24,793 bases of DNA from JBFLYZ01 sp040756415 (GCA_040756415.1 JBFLYZ010000056.1:1-24793), one strand, 5' to 3'. Shown: positions 16,197 through 23,491, numbered from the stretch's first letter. Program-made: numbers and translations. The notes: generated from the letters alone by a model not told the origin.

Positions 16197-16637
16197 TTAT
16201 TCTTTCTTTATCAGGGTGTCCTTTACCACTTCTTCCTTCTTGCCGCTATGGCCTTCGCAGCAGGCATCGCCCATACCCTGGCAGCCATCTTTGGGGCCGC
16301 AACCCGGCCGGCTCTCGCAGTTCATTCCGCCCATGCCTTTCTGTATCATGATCTTCTTCTTGCCCGGGCCGCATTCCATCATACCGCCATGCATGCCTCC
16401 GTGCATATACATCATCTCTTTATGGCATTTGTCCTTGCCGCAGCCGCCCCGTTTGCACATCATACGGCATAATCCGCAGCATACGGCCACAATCATGGCG
16501 ACAAAGCTGAAGCCGATCACAAAATAAGCCGCGTAGCGGTATATACGCCCCAGGTTGTCTTTTTGTACCTGGGCGAGCAGAAAGAAGCCCGCTGTCATGG
16601 TCAGCAGAAGCAGGGCGATAGCGGTGAATACTCCCAT
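16197..16637 (-). CDS. Small membrane protein with Cys/Met/His-rich tail, putative metal binding
   Basis: A 146-residue protein starting at the ATG at 16637 (MGVFTAIALLLLT); the longer frame from 16673 would cover the promoter. Two hydrophobic segments lie at about 2-23 and 35-55. The remaining 90 residues contain 12 Cys in total from residue 53 on, many Met and several His, in motifs such as VCCGLCRMMCKRGGCG, CHKEMMYMHGGMHGGMMEC and GDACCEGH. Met/His/Cys-rich tails of this kind often bind copper or other soft metals; that is an inference, as no named family was recognised. It is unclear whether the tail faces the periplasm or the cytoplasm. The next gene, 5 bases downstream, is the tandem thioredoxin, which could keep these cysteines reduced. 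It may also be a low-complexity lineage-specific protein. Confidence 0.8.
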   Translation of the reverse strand: MGVFTAIALLLLTMTAGFFLLAQVQKDNLGRIYRYAAYFVIGFSFVAMIVAVCCGLCRMMCKRGGCGKDKCHKEMMYMHGGMHGGMMECGPGKKKIMIQKGMGGMNCESRPGCGPKDGCQGMGDACCEGHSGKKEEVVKDTLIKKE

Positions 16638-16659
16638 AGAGATAGATTTTTGGTTTAAA

Positions 16660-16667
16660 CAAAGGTA
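16660..16667 (-). promoter_or_regulatory. -7 box for the metal-binding/tandem thioredoxin operon
   Basis: On the minus strand this reads TACCTTTG, an exact TAnnTTTG match, 22 bases upstream of the ATG at 16637. No TTG is found at the usual -33 distance. Confidence 0.45.
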
Positions 16668-16687
16668 AAGCAATAAGGAGGAAGAAA

Positions 16688-16717
16688 TTGATAAAAATTG
16701 TTAAAAAGCTATATTTG
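16688..16717 (+). promoter_or_regulatory. Promoter of the 147-residue unknown gene
   Basis: TTG at 16688-16690, a 19-base spacer and TATATTTG at 16710-16717 match the Bacteroidota promoter consensus well. The predicted start is near 16721, giving a leader of about 23 bases that overlaps an inverted repeat. Confidence 0.65.
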
Positions 16718-16732
16718 TGTGTTCAAACACAC
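16717..16732 (+). repeat. Inverted repeat at predicted transcription start
   Basis: GTGTGTT (16717-16723), a CA spacer, and AACACAC (16726-16732) form a perfect 7-bp inverted repeat directly after the -7 box. It could be a repressor operator or a hairpin at the 5' end of the mRNA. Confidence 0.6.
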
Positions 16733-16743
16733 ACAGGTTCACG

Positions 16744-17187
16744 ATGAGCTCAGGAAAGGTAGAGGATTATAAGATAGTACCCCCGGCAATCAGTTCGGCC
16801 GGCCTCTACTATTTCACTACCGATAGCGGCATCAAGTACGAGGTTCGTTTCGGCAGGAGGAAAGACAATATACTTAAAGCCACAATCGTGTTCGGTGTGA
16901 TCAATGATGAGTACGAGGGCGAGGAGTACGTGGTGACCAATAAAGGCGAGCTTTACCGGGTAATGCAGACCATATCCACCATTATCCGCACCTTTATGGC
17001 CGAGCATCCTAAAATGATCTCGTATGAGTTCACGGGGCTGGCCCGCGAGAACGAAAGCGAAAATAAGTCCACCGCCCGCATACAGTTGTATTACCGTTAC
17101 GCCAAGCGCATCTTCGATGAAAAGACCTGGAAAACGGAGTATACGGGCAATAATACGATAACGGTCACCCGGATCAGCAGCTTCTGA
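16744..17187 (+). CDS. Unknown 147-residue cytoplasmic protein
   Basis: The ATG at 16744 (MSSGKVEDYKIV) is preferred because the frame upstream of it contains the predicted transcription start. There is no signal peptide or membrane segment. The N-terminal half looks like beta strands (YYFTTDSGIKYEVRFG, ATIVFGVINDEY), then a helix (ELYRVMQTISTIIRTFMAEHP), then strands with ARIQLYYRYAKRIF. This strand-helix-strand order is reminiscent of small Bacteroidota/phage-related proteins of the DUF6934 kind, but the resemblance is from memory and weak. The gene has its own well-formed promoter with an inverted repeat at the start, and it converges on the next gene with a 5-base gap. Function is unknown. 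Confidence 0.78.
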   Translation: MSSGKVEDYKIVPPAISSAGLYYFTTDSGIKYEVRFGRRKDNILKATIVFGVINDEYEGEEYVVTNKGELYRVMQTISTIIRTFMAEHPKMISYEFTGLARENESENKSTARIQLYYRYAKRIFDEKTWKTEYTGNNTITVTRISSF

Positions 17188-17192
17188 CTAAA

Positions 17193-17789
17193 CTACTGCT
17201 TGGGCGGTATTTCCGAGAACTGTACCTGGCATTTGACGATCACCTGGTCGTGCTCAACGTTAAGCAGGCATGCAGCCGGGGTAATGTAAATGGTCTTTTT
17301 ACTGTTGTCGGGCATGGTAAACTCCATGCTGGTGCCCATGGTCATTGGCCCTTCAAAGGTCAGCGGGTCGGTATAATAATCGGCCAGGTCGATTTGCGTA
17401 ATATGGAATTTCCGGCCCAGGATGACCGTATAGATCTCGAAAATGCCTTTGGTGATCTTCACGCTGATGAGGTTGGTCTTCTGGTCATAGCTCACTTCCG
17501 CGTCACCGATCACCTGGGTCTGGTAGTCGAAAGGCCCGTCCTCGACCTTCACGTCACAGATGTAATCGGCTTTGCCCGGCTTCAGCTCGATATGCGGGTT
17601 CATCACGGTCCATTTGTATGTGCCCTTAAAGAACCATACCTTGTAATCGGCCGACCCGCTGAAGTTTCCGAGCGCGGCCAGCAGCTTGTTGATCATGCTT
17701 TCGTGCAGGCATACCTGGAGGTCGCTGCCCTGGGCGGACACCCGGAGGAAGGAGAAAGCGAATAAAAAGAGCAAGCAGTATCTTTTCAT
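17193..17789 (-). CDS. Unknown secreted protein
   Basis: A 198-residue protein with a signal peptide (MKRYCLLFLFAFSFLRVSAQ, probable cleavage after SAQ). The mature part of about 178 residues is rich in beta-strand patterns with alternating hydrophobics (DYKVWFFKGTYKWTV, NLISVKITKGIFEIYTVILG, KKTIYITPAACLLNVEHDQVIVKCQVQF). Three or four Cys are scattered without a CxxC motif. It should be periplasmic or outer-membrane associated. No family was recognised; a lipid- or ligand-binding beta barrel would fit but is a guess. On the minus strand it follows the msrB terminator, and its likely -7 box overlaps the terminator T-tract, leaving almost no leader. Confidence 0.8.
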   Translation of the reverse strand: MKRYCLLFLFAFSFLRVSAQGSDLQVCLHESMINKLLAALGNFSGSADYKVWFFKGTYKWTVMNPHIELKPGKADYICDVKVEDGPFDYQTQVIGDAEVSYDQKTNLISVKITKGIFEIYTVILGRKFHITQIDLADYYTDPLTFEGPMTMGTSMEFTMPDNSKKTIYITPAACLLNVEHDQVIVKCQVQFSEIPPKQ

Positions 17790-17794
17790 CAGTA

Positions 17795-17802
17795 CAAAAA
17801 TA
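17795..17802 (-). promoter_or_regulatory. Candidate -7 box overlapping terminator T-tract
   Basis: On the minus strand this reads TATTTTTG, matching TAnnTTTG, five bases before the ATG at 17789. It lies inside the T-tract of the msrB terminator, and no -33 box is possible beyond a hairpin, so the call is weak. Confidence 0.3.
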
Positions 17803-17827
17803 AAAAAGCCCCCGGAATGCGGGGGCT
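17800..17827 (-). terminator. Rho-independent terminator of msrB
   Basis: Read on the minus strand, AGCCCCCG and CGGGGGCT (17807-17814 and 17820-17827) form an 8-bp GC-rich stem with a 5-base loop, followed by TTTTTTATTTTT. Confidence 0.85.
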
Positions 17828-17842
17828 GGATATTAAACCGTG

Positions 17843-18370
17843 CTACTTTTTACTGGTTGAGTCCGGTTGAAAGTTCAGCGAAAGCGAGTTGACGCAATAA
17901 CGCATCCCCGTTTCGGTGGGGCCGTCATCGAACAGGTGCCCCAGGTGACCACCGCAGCGGGCGCACATGATCTCGGTGCGGACCATTCCGTAGGAGGTAT
18001 CGCGTTTGGTGATGATCTTGCCGCCCGCGATCTCCTTATCGAAGCTGGGCCATCCGCAGTGCGAATCGAATTTCATATCGGAGGTAAACAGCTCGTTGCC
18101 GCAGGCTGCGCAAACGTAAACGCCCTTTTCCTTGTTTTCGAGCAAGGTGCCGGAAAAGGGAGGTTCGGTGCCTTTTTCGCGGAGAATGTGGTATTGCTGC
18201 GGGCTGAGCAGCTTCTTCCATTCTTCTTCGCTCTTGACTATCTTATTGGTATCATCCATGGCATTGTTGTTGTTTGAAGGGTTCGACATAGCGGTACTGC
18301 CCGAAGGCGTAAGGGAACAGGCTTTGACCAGCAGGGCCCCTGTTAGCAGCAGAACGGATGTTTTGATCAT
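17843..18370 (-). CDS. msrB: Peptide-methionine (R)-S-oxide reductase MsrB, exported lipoprotein
   Basis: A 175-residue protein that reduces methionine-R-sulfoxide in proteins. The core from about residue 40 is a complete MsrB domain: zinc-binding CAAC (87-90) and CARC (136-139), HCGWPSF, GHLGHLFDDGP, and the catalytic Cys159 in GMRYCVNSLSL. The N-terminus (MIKTSVLLLTGALLVKAC) is a lipoprotein-like signal with Cys18, although Lys two residues before the Cys is unusual in a lipobox. An ATG at 18391 would add seven residues and is a real alternative; the frame is open to 18817 but that part overlaps the divergent gene. Export suggests repair of oxidised envelope proteins. It needs reduced thiols, which neighbouring thioredoxin-fold proteins might supply. 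Confidence 0.94.
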   Translation of the reverse strand: MIKTSVLLLTGALLVKACSLTPSGSTAMSNPSNNNNAMDDTNKIVKSEEEWKKLLSPQQYHILREKGTEPPFSGTLLENKEKGVYVCAACGNELFTSDMKFDSHCGWPSFDKEIAGGKIITKRDTSYGMVRTEIMCARCGGHLGHLFDDGPTETGMRYCVNSLSLNFQPDSTSKK

Positions 18371-18429
18371 GGTTCGTGGTTTTGCCTTCATATACGCAGT
18401 ACCTAAAGTTACGGATTGACGGGAAATAG

Positions 18430-18437
18430 TAAATTTG
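18430..18437 (+). promoter_or_regulatory. -7 box for the exported thioredoxin-fold gene
   Basis: TAAATTTG, an exact TAnnTTTG match, 20 bases before the ATG at 18458. No -33 TTG lies at the standard spacing. A TAACTTTA at 18404-18411 on the minus strand is a weaker candidate for msrB. Confidence 0.4.
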
Positions 18438-18457
18438 AAAAGCCATAAAAAAGTAAC

Positions 18458-18991
18458 ATGAAAAAGCTCGTTTTGCCTGCCGCGGCCCTGATCCTTTCTT
18501 CCGCCCTGCTTTCTTTCACTGCCCTGACCGGAACCGTTTTTCCCGATATATCGGGCGAAACCCTGGAGGGCAAGAAGGTCAGTCTTCCCAAGGATACGAA
18601 AGGCAAGTCTTCGATCATTGCGCTGGCCTATTCCAAGGAGGCCGAGGAGTACCTCAGGAGCTGGCTCGATCCGGCTTACGAGAAGTTCATCGCCAAGTCT
18701 GAGCTGATGAGCTACGATGTGCACCTTTACTTCATTCCCATGTTCACGGGCGCCAAGGCGGCAACGGCCGATGCCGCAAAGGAAAAGATCAAAAAAGATA
18801 CGGATGCTATCCTGCATCCCTATGTGATCATCTACAAGGGCGACCTCGATAAGTATAAGACCGCCCTGGGGATGGACAAAAAGGATGTGCCGTACATTTT
18901 CGTGCTCGACAAAGACGGGAAAGTGGTCTATTCAACCTCGGGCGCCTATTCAGACGCGAAGATGGATAACATAGAGGAACACCTGGACTAA
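18458..18991 (+). CDS. Exported thioredoxin-fold protein without CxxC
   Basis: A 177-residue protein with a clear signal peptide (MKKLVLPAAALILSSALLSF). The mature part has a redoxin-like layout: FPDISGETLEGKKVSLPKDTKGKSSIIALAYS near 28-59, a helix with two Trp/Leu-rich turns (EEYLRSWLDPAYEKFIAK), and a late KKDVPYIFVLDKDGKVVYS near 142-160 that matches the cis-proline strand of thioredoxin folds. The position where CxxC would sit reads YSKEAEEY, and there is no Cys in the mature protein, so it cannot do thiol exchange. A chaperone-like or assembly role, as for ATP10-type proteins, is possible but unproven. It is divergent from msrB and its stop interlocks with that of the small basic gene. 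Confidence 0.85.
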   Translation: MKKLVLPAAALILSSALLSFTALTGTVFPDISGETLEGKKVSLPKDTKGKSSIIALAYSKEAEEYLRSWLDPAYEKFIAKSELMSYDVHLYFIPMFTGAKAATADAAKEKIKKDTDAILHPYVIIYKGDLDKYKTALGMDKKDVPYIFVLDKDGKVVYSTSGAYSDAKMDNIEEHLD

Positions 18992-19140
18992 GCGATAACT
19001 TTAGCGTCAGGGTATTTCGACAGCCACATTTTCAGGGCCTGCTTGCTGCGGAGTATGATGATTGTTTTACTGTCTAAACGGACCTTAATTCGCTCACCAA
19101 GGCTCTTCACCACCGACTTTTTTTCTTTCGCCTTCTTCAT
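18988..19140 (-). CDS. Small basic protein of 50 residues, unknown
   Basis: Starts at the ATG at 19140 (MKKAKEKKSVVKSLGERIKV); the open frame extends to 19182 but the promoter lies there. It is strongly basic at the N-terminus, then predicted beta (RIKVRLDSKTIIILRS) and helix (KQALKMWLSKYP), ending DAKVIA. There is no signal peptide or membrane segment. The pattern KSLGxRIKVRLDxxTIIxxRS looks like small uncharacterised proteins seen across Bacteroidota genomes; this is recall, not a search. Its size, charge and fold could suit nucleic-acid or ribosome binding. It has its own well-spaced promoter and ends in a four-base overlap with the convergent gene (CTAA). Confidence 0.72.
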   Translation of the reverse strand: MKKAKEKKSVVKSLGERIKVRLDSKTIIILRSKQALKMWLSKYPDAKVIA

Positions 19141-19179
19141 AAGAGTTATTTTACTGCCTGTAAGACGCAAGAATCTGTC

Positions 19180-19210
19180 CAAAGTAACCTTTCGGGCAGG
19201 CGTTTAACAA
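19180..19210 (-). promoter_or_regulatory. Promoter of the 50-residue basic protein gene
   Basis: On the minus strand TTG (19208-19210), a 20-base spacer, then TTACTTTG (19180-19187) match the promoter consensus with one mismatch. The predicted leader is about 35 bases. Confidence 0.5.
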
Positions 19211-19291
19211 TTTTTAACATATAAGCCTGGCCAACGGGCCGCTAGACCGCTGATAATCATGGCTATATAAAATGCTTACTTTTAGGTCCAA

Positions 19292-20695
19292 ATGCCGGGA
19301 GAAAAGAAAGCTGTTTATGCGCTTATCGGACTTTTTGCCGTTTTGCTGTACATAACGGCAGTTATGACTGACGGAACCGGTGATTCGGGCGATAGCGTGA
19401 TGCATTACCTGTTTTCGAGATACGCATTCGATCACCCGCAGAACTTTCTCGATCACTGGGCCAAGCCGCTGTTTGTTCTGGTTTCTGCCCCTTTTGCCCA
19501 GTTCGGTTTCACCGGAATGAAGCTGTTTAACTGCACTGTTGCCCTGCTTACCGCTGTTTTTGTTTTCCGGGTCGCTGCTTCGCTGGGTATCAGGCCGGCC
19601 TGGGTTGCACCGCTGCTGCTTTTCTTTTCCGTAGAGTACGCGGTGCTCATCTTTTCAGGCCTCACCGAGCCGCTTTTCGGGCTCGGGCTCACGCTTGGGG
19701 TGTACTGCGCGCTCAGCGGAAGGCGCCTTTGTTCCGCGCTGGTCATTTCATTTTTACCCTTTGTACGTTCAGAAGGATGGATCATCATGGGTGTGTTTGC
19801 TCTCTTTTTCGTTTGGAAAAAGCACTGGAAAATGTTGCCGGTGCTGCTGGCGGGCCATTTGGTATACACCCTGGCCGGTTTTTTATCCGGAAAGGAAATA
19901 CTATGGGTGTTTATCCAGAACCCTTACGCGAACGGGAGCAGCCCTTATGGTTCGGGAAGCCTGCTGCATTATGCCGGCCTGCTGCCTTACGTGCTGGGTG
20001 TGCCCGTTTGCCTGCTTTTCTGCTTCGGGCTGATCCGGCTTATTTATCTTTTGTTTTCCGGGGGTCATAAGCGCGTTGCGCTGTTTACGGAGGAGCTGCT
20101 GCTGGTCTATGGATGCTTTTTCGCGCTCTTTTTCGCGCATAGCCTGTTCTGGTGGCTGGGGCTTTTCAACTCAGCGGGATTGTCGCGCGTTTTGCTCAGC
20201 GTGGTGCCGCTTGCGGCCCTTATAGCCGCCCGCGGGTTCGAAGGCCTATCGGCCAGGTTGTTGAGGAATGATAAAGCGGCTGTTGCGCTGCGCTCATTGC
20301 TCCTGGTTTACGTCATGATCTTTCCTTTTACTCCCAATCCCGCTGCCATTGATATCTCAAGGGATTTCAGCCGCATGCCCGACCAGCGCCTGGCCGATGA
20401 GCTGGCTGCCGAAATAAAGGCGCGTTATACCGGCAGAAAACATTACTACGAGCACAATTACCTGAGCATGGCCCTGGATATCGACCCTTTTGACAAAGCG
20501 TTGCAGGAGGGATTGAAACGCGTCAGGGAACCGGGAGCCGTTCCGCCCGGATCGCTCATCATCTGGGACGACTGGTACGCGCCCGTGCAGGCCGGTATAA
20601 TGCTGGAAGAGCTGAGACGGGATACAGCCGCTTACACTGAGGTGTGGAACAAAAGCAGGGAAGGGCGGCAATTGGTCCTGTTCACAAAAAATTAG
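19292..20695 (+). CDS. GT-C-like multi-pass membrane glycosyltransferase
   Basis: A 467-residue protein with about ten hydrophobic segments followed by a soluble C-terminal region of about 110 residues. The first extracytoplasmic loop carries an acidic motif, TGDSGDSVMHYLFSRYAF (Asp31 and Asp34), as in GT39/ArnT-type GT-C enzymes that use polyprenyl-phosphate sugars. Later LTEPLFGLGLTLGVY and PFVRSEGWIIMGVF are also typical. It likely moves a sugar from a lipid carrier to a lipid or protein on the outer face of the inner membrane; donor and acceptor are unknown. The tail contains WDDWYAPVQAGIM. The start at 19292 is the first ATG. The stop interlocks with that of clpB (TTAG). Confidence 0.8.
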   Translation: MPGEKKAVYALIGLFAVLLYITAVMTDGTGDSGDSVMHYLFSRYAFDHPQNFLDHWAKPLFVLVSAPFAQFGFTGMKLFNCTVALLTAVFVFRVAASLGIRPAWVAPLLLFFSVEYAVLIFSGLTEPLFGLGLTLGVYCALSGRRLCSALVISFLPFVRSEGWIIMGVFALFFVWKKHWKMLPVLLAGHLVYTLAGFLSGKEILWVFIQNPYANGSSPYGSGSLLHYAGLLPYVLGVPVCLLFCFGLIRLIYLLFSGGHKRVALFTEELLLVYGCFFALFFAHSLFWWLGLFNSAGLSRVLLSVVPLAALIAARGFEGLSARLLRNDKAAVALRSLLLVYVMIFPFTPNPAAIDISRDFSRMPDQRLADELAAEIKARYTGRKHYYEHNYLSMALDIDPFDKALQEGLKRVREPGAVPPGSLIIWDDWYAPVQAGIMLEELRRDTAAYTEVWNKSREGRQLVLFTKN

Positions 20696-23334
20696 GTCTT
20701 CTCTTTTTTCTTTTTCGGCACTGCTTTTTTATCGCTTTCTATGGGATTTCTGAAAACGAACTCCTTATTGAACACGTCCAGCACGATATCGGAATCTTTT
20801 TCCACTTTCCCGGCAAGTATCTGTTTTGACAGTTCGTTCAGCACCTGCTTCTGCATCACCCGTTTCACCGGCCGCGCTCCGAACTGCGGATCATAGCCCA
20901 GCTCGGCCAGCCAGTTGAGCGCTTCGGGCGTTGCCGTAATCCGGATGCCGTTCTGCCCGAGCATGCGCTCGATGTTCCTGAACTGCAGCTCCACGATCCG
21001 AAGCACATCTTCGCGGGTGAGGGGGTTAAACATGATCACCTCATCGATACGGTTCAGGAATTCGGGCCGTATGTTCTTTTTCAGCAGGTCGAATACCTCC
21101 AGCTTCGTACGCGCAAGCACTTCATCTTTGTTCAGCTCGTTCATCTTTTCAAAGTTCTCCTGGATAAGGTGCGAGCCCATATTGGAGGTCATGATAATGA
21201 TGGTATTCTTGAAGTTCACCGTCCGGCCCTTATTATCGGTCAGCCTTCCGTCATCCAGCACCTGCAGCAGTATATTGAACACATCGGGGTGCGCCTTTTC
21301 TATTTCGTCAAGCAGGATGACGCTGTAAGGCTTTCTGCGCACGGCTTCGGTCAGTTGGCCGCCCTCATCATAGCCTACATATCCCGGAGGGGCGCCCACC
21401 AGGCGGCTGACCGCATGGCGCTCCTGGTATTCGCTCATGTCGATGCGCGTCATCGCATTCTCGTTGTTGAACAGAAACTCGGCCAGGGCCTTGGCCAGCT
21501 CGGTTTTGCCTACTCCGGTCGTTCCAAGGAAAATGAACGAGCCGATGGGTTTTTTGCTGTCCTGCAGGCCCGCGCGGCTCCTGCGTACCGCATCGGCTAT
21601 GGCCACAATGGCCTCTTCCTGGCCTACCACGCGTTTATGCAGCTCGTCCTCGAGATGCAGCAGTTTTTCGCGCTCGCTCTGCAGCATGCGCGAAACAGGG
21701 ATGCCCGTCCAGGCCGAGATCACTCCAGCGATGTCCTCGCTGTCGACCTCCTCCTTGATCATCTGCCGGCCATCCTTCTGCAGCACCGCCAGTTTCTTCT
21801 CAAAGTCCTTCAGCTTGCCCTCGGCTTCCTTGATCTTGCCGTAGCGGATCTCCGCCACCTTGCCGTAATCGCCATTGCGCTCGGCCTGCTCAGCCTCGAA
21901 CTTGAACTGCTCGATCTGCTCCTTCACCTTTTGTATGCCTTCCACTACTTCTTTTTCGCCCTGCCACTTGGCCCTCAGGCCAGCGCGTTTGTCGTTCAGC
22001 TCAGCGATCTCCCTGTTCAGTTGTTCGAGCTTCTCCTTGTCGTTCTCGCGCTTGATGCCTTCGCGCTCGATCTCCAACTGGCGTACCTTGCGTTCCACCT
22101 CTTCCAGCTCGATCGGCATGGAGTTGATCTGCATGCGCAGCTTGGAAGCGGCTTCATCCATCAGGTCGATGGCCTTGTCCGGCAGGAAACGGTCGTTGAT
22201 ATAGCGCTGCGAGAGCTCCACGGCAGCAATGATAGCCTCATCCTTGATCCTAACTTTGTGGTGGGTCTCGTATTTTTCCCTGATACCCCTCAGTATGGAG
22301 ATCGCATCCTCAGCGCTGGGCTCATCCACCATCACTTTCTGGAAGCGCCTTTCCAGGGCCTTGTCCTTTTCAAAATACTTCTGGAATTCGTTCAGGGTGG
22401 TTGCCCCGATGGCCCGCAGCTCGCCCCTGGCGAGGGCCGGCTTAAGTATATTGGCGGCATCCATAGCGCCTTCGCCAGCACCGGCTCCCACCAGGGTATG
22501 GATCTCGTCAATAAAGAGTATGATCTCGCCTTCGGATGAAATGACTTCCTTGACCACCGATTTCAGGCGTTCTTCGAACTCGCCTTTGTACTTGGCACCG
22601 GCAATAAGGGCTCCCATATCCAGCGAATAGATCTGTTTGGTCTTGAGGTTCTCGGGCACATCGCCATTGATGATGCGATGGGCCAGGCCCTCTGCTATGG
22701 CGGTCTTGCCCACACCGGGCTCGCCAACCAGTATGGGGTTGTTCTTTGTCCTGCGCGAAAGGATCTGCAGCACCCTGCGTATCTCCTCATCGCGGCCTAT
22801 CACCGGGTCAAGCTTGCCGTTCTGCGCCTGTTTGTTGAGGTGTATGGCGTACTTACCCAGCGCGTTGTACGTATCTTCGGCACTCTGGCTGGTCACCTTG
22901 GCGCCTTTCCGGAGCTCGTGGATGGCGGCCTTCAGGTCTTTCTCCGTCACCCCGTTATCCTTAAGCAGTTGGGAGATGGTGTCCTTTACAGACAGGATGC
23001 CCAGCAGCAGGTGTTCGATCGAAACATATTCATCACCAAATTCCCTGAGGAAGTTGGAGGCTTTGGCAAGCGCCTGGCCGGCATGTGCGGAAAGCACAGG
23101 CTGCCCGCCTGAAACCTTCGGGTAACCGTCTATGATCCTGTCGAGGGCCTTTTCCAGCATTTGCAGGTTCACATTCAGCTTTTTCAGCAGGAAAGGCGTA
23201 ACGTTCTCGTCCACCTCAAGGATGGCTTTGAGCAGATGGCCGCTCTCAATGGCCTGCTGGCCGTTGGCCGTAGCCAACTGGACAGCCTGCTGAACGGCCT
23301 CTTGTGATTTTATCGTGAAATTGTTCAGGTTCAT
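20692..23334 (-). CDS. clpB: ATP-dependent chaperone ClpB (Hsp100 disaggregase)
   Basis: An 880-residue AAA+ protein that pulls polypeptides out of aggregates together with DnaK. The N domain (about 1-150) starts MNLNNFTIKSQEAVQQA. The first nucleotide-binding domain has Walker A GEPGVGKT at 204-211 and Walker B ILFIDEIHT. The coiled-coil M domain (about 400-530, rich in Glu, Lys and Arg) separates ClpB from ClpA and ClpC. The second ATPase domain has GTTGVGKT near 604-611 and VILLDEIEKAHPDV. The C-terminal domain includes GARPVKRVMQKQVLN and ends in a lysine-rich tail (KKAVPKKKKEKT). It is slightly longer than E. coli ClpB. No clear heat-shock promoter was recognised in the 157 bases upstream. 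The 3' end overlaps the GT-C gene by four bases. Confidence 0.98.
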   Translation of the reverse strand: MNLNNFTIKSQEAVQQAVQLATANGQQAIESGHLLKAILEVDENVTPFLLKKLNVNLQMLEKALDRIIDGYPKVSGGQPVLSAHAGQALAKASNFLREFGDEYVSIEHLLLGILSVKDTISQLLKDNGVTEKDLKAAIHELRKGAKVTSQSAEDTYNALGKYAIHLNKQAQNGKLDPVIGRDEEIRRVLQILSRRTKNNPILVGEPGVGKTAIAEGLAHRIINGDVPENLKTKQIYSLDMGALIAGAKYKGEFEERLKSVVKEVISSEGEIILFIDEIHTLVGAGAGEGAMDAANILKPALARGELRAIGATTLNEFQKYFEKDKALERRFQKVMVDEPSAEDAISILRGIREKYETHHKVRIKDEAIIAAVELSQRYINDRFLPDKAIDLMDEAASKLRMQINSMPIELEEVERKVRQLEIEREGIKRENDKEKLEQLNREIAELNDKRAGLRAKWQGEKEVVEGIQKVKEQIEQFKFEAEQAERNGDYGKVAEIRYGKIKEAEGKLKDFEKKLAVLQKDGRQMIKEEVDSEDIAGVISAWTGIPVSRMLQSEREKLLHLEDELHKRVVGQEEAIVAIADAVRRSRAGLQDSKKPIGSFIFLGTTGVGKTELAKALAEFLFNNENAMTRIDMSEYQERHAVSRLVGAPPGYVGYDEGGQLTEAVRRKPYSVILLDEIEKAHPDVFNILLQVLDDGRLTDNKGRTVNFKNTIIIMTSNMGSHLIQENFEKMNELNKDEVLARTKLEVFDLLKKNIRPEFLNRIDEVIMFNPLTREDVLRIVELQFRNIERMLGQNGIRITATPEALNWLAELGYDPQFGARPVKRVMQKQVLNELSKQILAGKVEKDSDIVLDVFNKEFVFRNPIESDKKAVPKKKKEKT

Positions 23335-23491
23335 GTGTGAGGTTTTAACGCGAATCTCAAATAATATACCTGTAGCAAAAATGATAATGATCAGGCAAGA
23401 ATGTCAGCTAAATTCGGTGGGAACGGATAATTTGTCGGGTAAAATCGGGTGGCCATTTGACAAAATTGCTCTCCAAAGAGCGTGTCAGCGC

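Noticed and set aside
18371..18817. Long upstream extension of the msrB frame
   Set aside because: It would overlap the divergent thioredoxin-fold gene and its promoter; the signal sequence starts at 18370 or 18391.
21169..22539. A 456-codon open frame on the + strand opposite clpB
   Set aside because: It is fully antisense to the ClpB coding sequence, which has intact AAA+ motifs throughout; the Leu/Ala/His-rich translation is what a GC-biased complement frame gives, with no recognisable domain.
23335..23491. A heat-shock (sigma-32-like) promoter or CIRCE element upstream of clpB
   Set aside because: No inverted repeat of the CIRCE type and no convincing sigma-32 boxes were found; a loose TTATTTG match is too weak to call.
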